From: an uncultured Verrucomicrobiota bacterium
GTDB taxonomy: Bacteria > Verrucomicrobiota > Kiritimatiellia > CAIQIC01 > Lenti-01
NCBI GenBank assembly: GCA_937860055.1
Contig: CALMBO010000011.1
Coordinates: 62,001-126,000, forward strand
Direction: 5' to 3'
Length of the DNA stretch: 64,000 nt
Below the pieces are notes generated by a model. That model saw only the letters and a program-made list of their open reading frames with translations. It was not told the origin of the DNA and did no database searches. A program made the translations under genes and the position numbers. Below, in pieces: positions 60,071 to 64,000 of the stretch (its first letter is position 1; each line of letters begins with the position of its first letter).

Positions 60071-61540
60071 ATGAACGCCGCATCTTCCATCGCCGCCGAT
60101 TGGTTCCCGCGCGCCGCCGGCGGACAGCCTCAACCCTACCCCTGCGGCGTCTGCGAGGCGCCCCCCCTTCCCGCCTCCGCCTTCACCGAACGCCACCTCC
60201 AGTGCATCTGGTCCGATGACCGCCTGCGGCCCCAGGCGCTCTCCACCGCCACCGGAGAACGCATCCAGGTGGAGCATCCCGGCGAATGGAATGCCGGCCC
60301 CGGCCCCGACTTCCTGAACGCGGCGCTCCGCGTCGGCCCTGAGCTGCGCCGGATCACGGGCGATGTCGAAATCCACATCCGCCCCGCCGACTGGCAGCGC
60401 CATCGGCACGGCGACGATCCCCGCTATCGCCGCGTCTGCGCCCATGTTTCGTTCCATCCCGGCACTCTGCCCGCCTCCGAGCTCCCGCCGGGCGCCCTTC
60501 AGATCGCCCTGCGCCCCGCGCTGGACGCCACCCCCGATTTCTCGTTCGACAACATCGACCTGATGGCCTATCCAGTCGCCGCCCGCGCCACGCCGCCCCC
60601 CTGCCGCGAAGCCATGTCGCGTCTGCCGCCGGCCCGGCGCGGTGCCGTGCTCGACGCCGCCGGCGAAAGCCGCCTGCGCCGCCGCGCCGAACTTCTCCAA
60701 TCCGCCATGCTCGATCGCGGACCCGCGCAGGTGATCTACGAGGAAGTCATGGCCGCCCTCGGCTACCGCCCCAACAAGGCGCCGTTCCGGCGCCTCGCGC
60801 GCCTGCTCCCCCTCGATCGCCTCCGCGAAAAATCCGCCGGCAGCCCCCTCCGCGCCTATGCCCTCCTGATGGGCTGCGCCTCGCTCCTGCCCGATCCCTC
60901 CATCCGCCGCGCGTGGGACGACGAAACCAAGGCCTTCCTCCGCCGCTGCTGGGACGCCTGGTGGCCGCTGTCCGGCGAATTCCTCGCGCGGCGCATTCCC
61001 CGCGCCGACTGGACCATGGCCGGCATCCGCCCCGCCAACCGTCCCGAGCGGCGCCTCATGGCCGCCGCCCTGCTCTTCGCCCCCGCACCCAGCCTGCCGG
61101 AACACATCGCGGCCATCGCCCGCCATCCATCCGGCGTCCCGGCGGACCAGCTCCTCGCCCTGTTCGACCTGCCGGATGCCCCTTACTGGTCCAACCGCCT
61201 TTCCTTTTCTTCGGCCCCCGCGAAAGATCCCGTCGCCCTCGTCGGGATATCGCGCGCCCACGCCATTCTCGTGAACCTGATCCTGCCCGCCTTTGCCGCG
61301 ATGGGCGCGCCCCCCGAGGCTTGGAAGTCCCTGCTTGGCGACCTCCCCGCGGAAGAACCCAACGACCTGATCAAGCAGACCGCCCTGCGCCTCTTCGGCC
61401 AGGACCACACGCCGCGCCTCTACCGTTCCGGACTGCGCCGGCAAGGGCTCCTCCAGATCCACCACGACTATTGCCTCGGCGACCGATCCCTCTGCGCCGC
61501 CTGCCCCTTCCCCAAAACCCTGGAAGCTTCCGCCCCATGA
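60071..61540 (+). CDS. DUF2851 family protein
   Basis: 489 residues. The N-terminal block VEHPGEWNAGPGPDFLNA and GDVEIHIRPADW is diagnostic for DUF2851, a family of unknown function often found in Bacteroidetes and PVC bacteria and resembling restriction-like nucleases. It is cytosolic, with no signal peptide. The ATG at 60071 is 32 bases after a TATCAA -10-like box. It lies between tRNA-Arg and the acyl-CoA thioesterase gene. Confidence 0.85.
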   Translation: MNAASSIAADWFPRAAGGQPQPYPCGVCEAPPLPASAFTERHLQCIWSDDRLRPQALSTATGERIQVEHPGEWNAGPGPDFLNAALRVGPELRRITGDVEIHIRPADWQRHRHGDDPRYRRVCAHVSFHPGTLPASELPPGALQIALRPALDATPDFSFDNIDLMAYPVAARATPPPCREAMSRLPPARRGAVLDAAGESRLRRRAELLQSAMLDRGPAQVIYEEVMAALGYRPNKAPFRRLARLLPLDRLREKSAGSPLRAYALLMGCASLLPDPSIRRAWDDETKAFLRRCWDAWWPLSGEFLARRIPRADWTMAGIRPANRPERRLMAAALLFAPAPSLPEHIAAIARHPSGVPADQLLALFDLPDAPYWSNRLSFSSAPAKDPVALVGISRAHAILVNLILPAFAAMGAPPEAWKSLLGDLPAEEPNDLIKQTALRLFGQDHTPRLYRSGLRRQGLLQIHHDYCLGDRSLCAACPFPKTLEASAP

Positions 61541-61598
61541 CCCCATCCCCAAACCCGCCGCGTGAGGGCACGCGACCTGCAACCGGACGGGCGATCCC

Positions 61599-61623
61599 TG
61601 TAGGCCCGATGCCCTCATCGGGC
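61599..61623. repeat. TGTAGGCC-type repeat
   Basis: TGTAGGCCCGATGCCCTCAT followed by CGGGC forms a hairpin in front of the thioesterase gene. It belongs to the family at 55791. Confidence 0.55.
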
Positions 61624-61637
61624 GCGATCTTTTAACC

Positions 61638-62084
61638 ATGAAAAACGAACCCGTCCGCATCTATGCCCACCGCTTTTCGTTCCCGCCCGAAGCGGAAGAC
61701 GAAAACCGCCATGTGAACAACATCGAGTACGTCCGCATGCTGCAGGAATCGGCCATCGCCCACACGCGCCAGAACGGCTGGGCCCCCGAAGAACTCCACG
61801 CCCGCGGCTGGACCTGGGTCGTGCGCTCGCACTTCATCGAATATCTCCAGCCCTGCCAGGCCGGCGAGGAGATCGTGATCCGCACCTGGGTCGCCAACTT
61901 CAGGAAAATCCGCTCGCTGCGCAAATACCGCTTCGTGCGCGTTTCGGATGGCGCCGTCCTTGCCAACGCGCAGACGGACTGGGTCTTCCTCGATTTCCAC
62001 AAGGGCCGCCCCATGGCCATCCCGCCCGAGGTCCTCTCCGCCTATGTTGTCGTGCCGGAAGGAGAGGAAAAGGATATCCGGTAG
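61638..62084 (+). CDS. Acyl-CoA thioesterase (4HBT fold)
   Basis: 148 residues, hot-dog fold. NRHVNNIEYVRMLQESA (with the catalytic Asp position replaced by a similar pattern) and FIEYLQPCQAGEEIVIRTWV place it in the 4-hydroxybenzoyl-CoA/YbgC-type thioesterases. Such enzymes release free acid from acyl-CoA. The converging acyl-CoA synthetase suggests a fatty- or aromatic-acid function. Confidence 0.8.
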   Translation: MKNEPVRIYAHRFSFPPEAEDENRHVNNIEYVRMLQESAIAHTRQNGWAPEELHARGWTWVVRSHFIEYLQPCQAGEEIVIRTWVANFRKIRSLRKYRFVRVSDGAVLANAQTDWVFLDFHKGRPMAIPPEVLSAYVVVPEGEEKDIR

Positions 62085-62094
62085 ATGGTTTTCG

Positions 62095-62204
62095 TGTGGG
62101 CCGGGGTTGCATCCCCGGCGTTTCCGATCCGAATAGCCCGCCGCCCATGCAAGGGCGGCCTGCAAAATCCGAACAGCCCGGACGGCGCGCCGCGCCGCCC
62201 CTAC
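62095..62204. repeat. TGTGGGCC repeat cluster overlapping a stop codon
   Basis: A run of hairpins and internal direct copies (CCGATCCGAATAGCCCG and AATCCGAACAGCCCGG) bounded by GTGGGCC and CCCTAC. The TAG stop of the acyl-CoA synthetase lies at its right end (62201-62203). Confidence 0.6.
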
Positions 62205-63865
62205 TTTTTCGAACCTTCGCGGATCTCCACGCGGCGGATCTTTCCACTGATGGTCTTGGGCAGCTCCTTCACGAACTCCACCACCCGCGGATACTTGTAG
62301 GGCGCGGTGACCTTCTTCACGTGGTTCTGGAGCTCGTGCTTCAGCTCGTCGGAGGCCGCATATCCCTTGGCCAGCACGATGGTCGCCTTCACGATCTGGC
62401 CGCGTTCCTCGTCGGGCACGCCCGTCACGGCGCATTCCATCACGGACGGATGCTCCATCAGCGCGCTCTCGACCTCGAACGGACCGATGCGGTAGCCGCT
62501 GCTCTTGATGAGGTCGTCGTCGCGCCCCACGTACCAGAAGTAGCCGTCCTCGTCCTGCCACGCCACGTCGCCCGTGTGGTACACCCCCCCGCGCAGGCAG
62601 CGCGCGTTCCCCTCCGGATCGCGATGGTAGCCCAAGAACATCCCCAGCGGCCGGCCGCGGTCCATCGGGATCACGATCTCGCCTTGCTCGCCCGCGTCGC
62701 ACCGCGTCCCGTCCGGCCGCGCCAGATGCATCCGGTACAGCGGCGACGGCTTGCCCATCGACCCCGGCTTGGGCTCCATACCCGTAAAATTCCCCACCCC
62801 CACCGTCATCTCGGTCTGCCCGTAGGCCTCCATCAGCTTCAGGCCCGTCGCCTTCCGGAACTGCTCGTACACTTCCGGATTCAGCGGCTCGCCCGCCACC
62901 ACCGCATATTCCAGCCTGGAAAAATCGTATTTCGACAGGTCCTCCTTGATCAGGAACCGGTAGACCGTCGGCGGCGCGCAGAACGTCGTCACGCCGTATT
63001 TTGCGCACACCTCGAGCGTCTTCGTGGCCGAGAACTTGTCGTAGTCGTGCACGAACACGGCGCTGCCGGCAATCCACTGGCCGTAGAGCTTGCCCCACAT
63101 GGATTTCGCCCAGCCCGTGTCGGCCACCGTGTAGTGCAGCCCCCCGTCGCGCACGTTCTGCCAGAAGCTGGCCGTCACGATGTGCCCCAGCGGATAGGTG
63201 AAATCGTGCACCACCATCTTCGGCTGCCCCGTCGTGCCCGACGAGAAATAGATCAGCATCGTGTCGCCGTTCCGCGTCGCCGCTTCGCCCGCCGGCCGCG
63301 TCCAGCGGCCGTCCGCCGCCGCCATCTCCGCCGCGAAATCGAGCCAGCCCTCTTTCGCGCCGGCCAGCCGCATCTTCAGGATGGGCCCGCCCGGCGCCTT
63401 CGCCGCCGCCTGGTCGATGGCCTCTTCCAGCGCCGCATCGGGAACCGTAACCGCCATGCGGATGCCCGCCCGCTCGAAACGGTAGGCCAGATCGTGTTCC
63501 TTCAGCATGTGCGTCGCCGGCACGCCGATCGCGCCGATCTTGTGCAGCCCCATCAGGCAATGCCAGAATTCCAGCCGCCCCTTCAGGATCAGGAGGACGG
63601 CGTCGCCCTTGCGAATGCCGTGTGTTCGAAAAACCTGCGCCGCCCGGTCGCTGCCTTCCTTCAGGTCGGCGAACGTCACGGTCTTTTCCGCCCCCTCGTC
63701 GTTGCACCAGACCATCGCCCGCCGCGACGGCTCCGCCTTCGCGGTCGCATCCACCACGTCGTACGCGAAATTGAAGTCCGCCGGCACCCGGATCTCCAGA
63801 TGGTCCCGGAAATCCTCGTAGGACGAAAATTCCGTCCGGTTCACGAATCGCCCAAGCATCGACAT
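62201..63865 (-). CDS. Acyl-CoA synthetase (AMP-binding)
   Basis: 554 residues. AMP-binding core: [18 protein letters not shown] near residue 208 and the later [14 protein letters not shown]-like block ([14 protein letters not shown]) and the C-terminal acetylation-type lysine in [11 protein letters not shown]. It belongs to the medium-chain/benzoate-CoA-ligase side of the family and probably activates a short-to-medium acid. The gene runs towards the thioesterase gene and is preceded (upstream) by a cupin regulator. Confidence 0.9.
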   Translation of the reverse strand: MSMLGRFVNRTEFSSYEDFRDHLEIRVPADFNFAYDVVDATAKAEPSRRAMVWCNDEGAEKTVTFADLKEGSDRAAQVFRTHGIRKGDAVLLILKGRLEFWHCLMGLHKIGAIGVPATHMLKEHDLAYRFERAGIRMAVTVPDAALEEAIDQAAAKAPGGPILKMRLAGAKEGWLDFAAEMAAADGRWTRPAGEAATRNGDTMLIYFSSGTTGQPKMVVHDFTYPLGHIVTASFWQNVRDGGLHYTVADTGWAKSMWGKLYGQWIAGSAVFVHDYDKFSATKTLEVCAKYGVTTFCAPPTVYRFLIKEDLSKYDFSRLEYAVVAGEPLNPEVYEQFRKATGLKLMEAYGQTEMTVGVGNFTGMEPKPGSMGKPSPLYRMHLARPDGTRCDAGEQGEIVIPMDRGRPLGMFLGYHRDPEGNARCLRGGVYHTGDVAWQDEDGYFWYVGRDDDLIKSSGYRIGPFEVESALMEHPSVMECAVTGVPDEERGQIVKATIVLAKGYAASDELKHELQNHVKKVTAPYKYPRVVEFVKELPKTISGKIRRVEIREGSKK

Positions 63866-63881
63866 GTCGCGTCCTCCCGCC

Positions 63882-64000
63882 TCAGATGATCATGGCCAGG
63901 AAGCGCGCCGGCTTTCCGTCGAGCGCCTGCATCGAGTGGCCCTGGTTCGAATCGAAATAGATGCAGTCCCCGCTTTCCAGCACCAGCTCGTTGCCGTGGA
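63882..64000 (-). CDS. Cupin-domain regulator, C-terminal part (cut by window end)
   Basis: About 38 codons are visible: [20 protein letters not shown] then [18 protein letters not shown] and stop. The two short blocks ([13 protein letters not shown] and ARFLAMI) are typical of the C-terminal cupin of XRE-type regulators that sit next to acyl-CoA synthetase genes. The start lies beyond the window. Confidence 0.7.
   Translation of the reverse strand, partial: HGNELVLESGDCIYFDSNQGHSMQALDGKPARFLAMII

Overview
The window is high-GC DNA from a Gram-negative bacterium. It encodes a surface-polysaccharide/LPS cluster, FadL-like and TorF-like outer-membrane proteins, an LpoB lipoprotein operon, type III glutamine synthetase with a sigma-54 activator, a bacterial HMG-CoA synthase, and a very large exported multi-domain amylase-like protein. 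Many intergenic and even intragenic palindromic repeats are present. Together these suggest a PVC-superphylum member, most likely Kiritimatiellota or Verrucomicrobiota. This is inference from gene content; there is no rRNA here to confirm it. No prophage, insertion sequence, integrase or CRISPR array was recognised.

Layout. 0-15 kb: cell-surface genes (four glycosyltransferases, two SGNH-hydrolase proteins, polytopic membrane proteins, a FadL-type porin, and an LPS-kinase/glycosidase-like fusion). 15-17 kb: a divergent pair, a NifX/NifB-like iron-molybdenum-cofactor-type protein opposite a DUF134 regulator plus L-cysteine desulfidase, with mirrored promoter sites. 17-21 kb: prfC and a ParE/GyrB-type topoisomerase subunit. 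21-26 kb: a six-gene minus-strand operon of exported proteins including LpoB, YcfL-like, PEGA and COG3014-like proteins. 26-33 kb: TatD, a CLC channel with CBS domains, an SsnA-like amidohydrolase, HMG-CoA synthase, and a MerR regulator next to a 62-residue protein homologous to the regulator's own C-terminal domain. 33-39 kb: a 1903-residue exported GH13 protein. 39-40 kb: a thermonuclease-like protein.

39.8-53.4 kb is a nitrogen-assimilation island on the minus strand: TorF-like porin, gltD, gltB, glnK, amtB, a YajD-like HNH protein, a NifA-like sigma-54 activator and glnN. Three near-perfect sigma-54 promoters precede the porin, amtB-glnK and glnN. All three upstream regions also carry a shared AT-rich motif, so the resident activator probably controls this set. 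GlnK lacks the usual uridylylated Tyr51.

53.6-64 kb: tRNA-modification genes (TcdA, RluA-type), two radical-SAM proteins, a nucleotidyltransferase overlapping a small partner (toxin-antitoxin-like), tRNA-Arg(TCT), DUF2851, and an acyl-CoA thioesterase/acyl-CoA synthetase/cupin-regulator group cut by the window end.

Repeats are the most unusual aspect. A TTTTCCA-N5-TGGAAAA palindrome occurs about 15 times, singly and in arrays of three or four. Two four-copy arrays 25.7 kb apart match in order and spacer sequence. A second, TGTAGGCC-bounded palindrome family has an in-frame 57-bp copy inside a radical-SAM gene. Several genes have -10 boxes about 12-16 bases before the start codon, implying leaderless or near-leaderless mRNAs.
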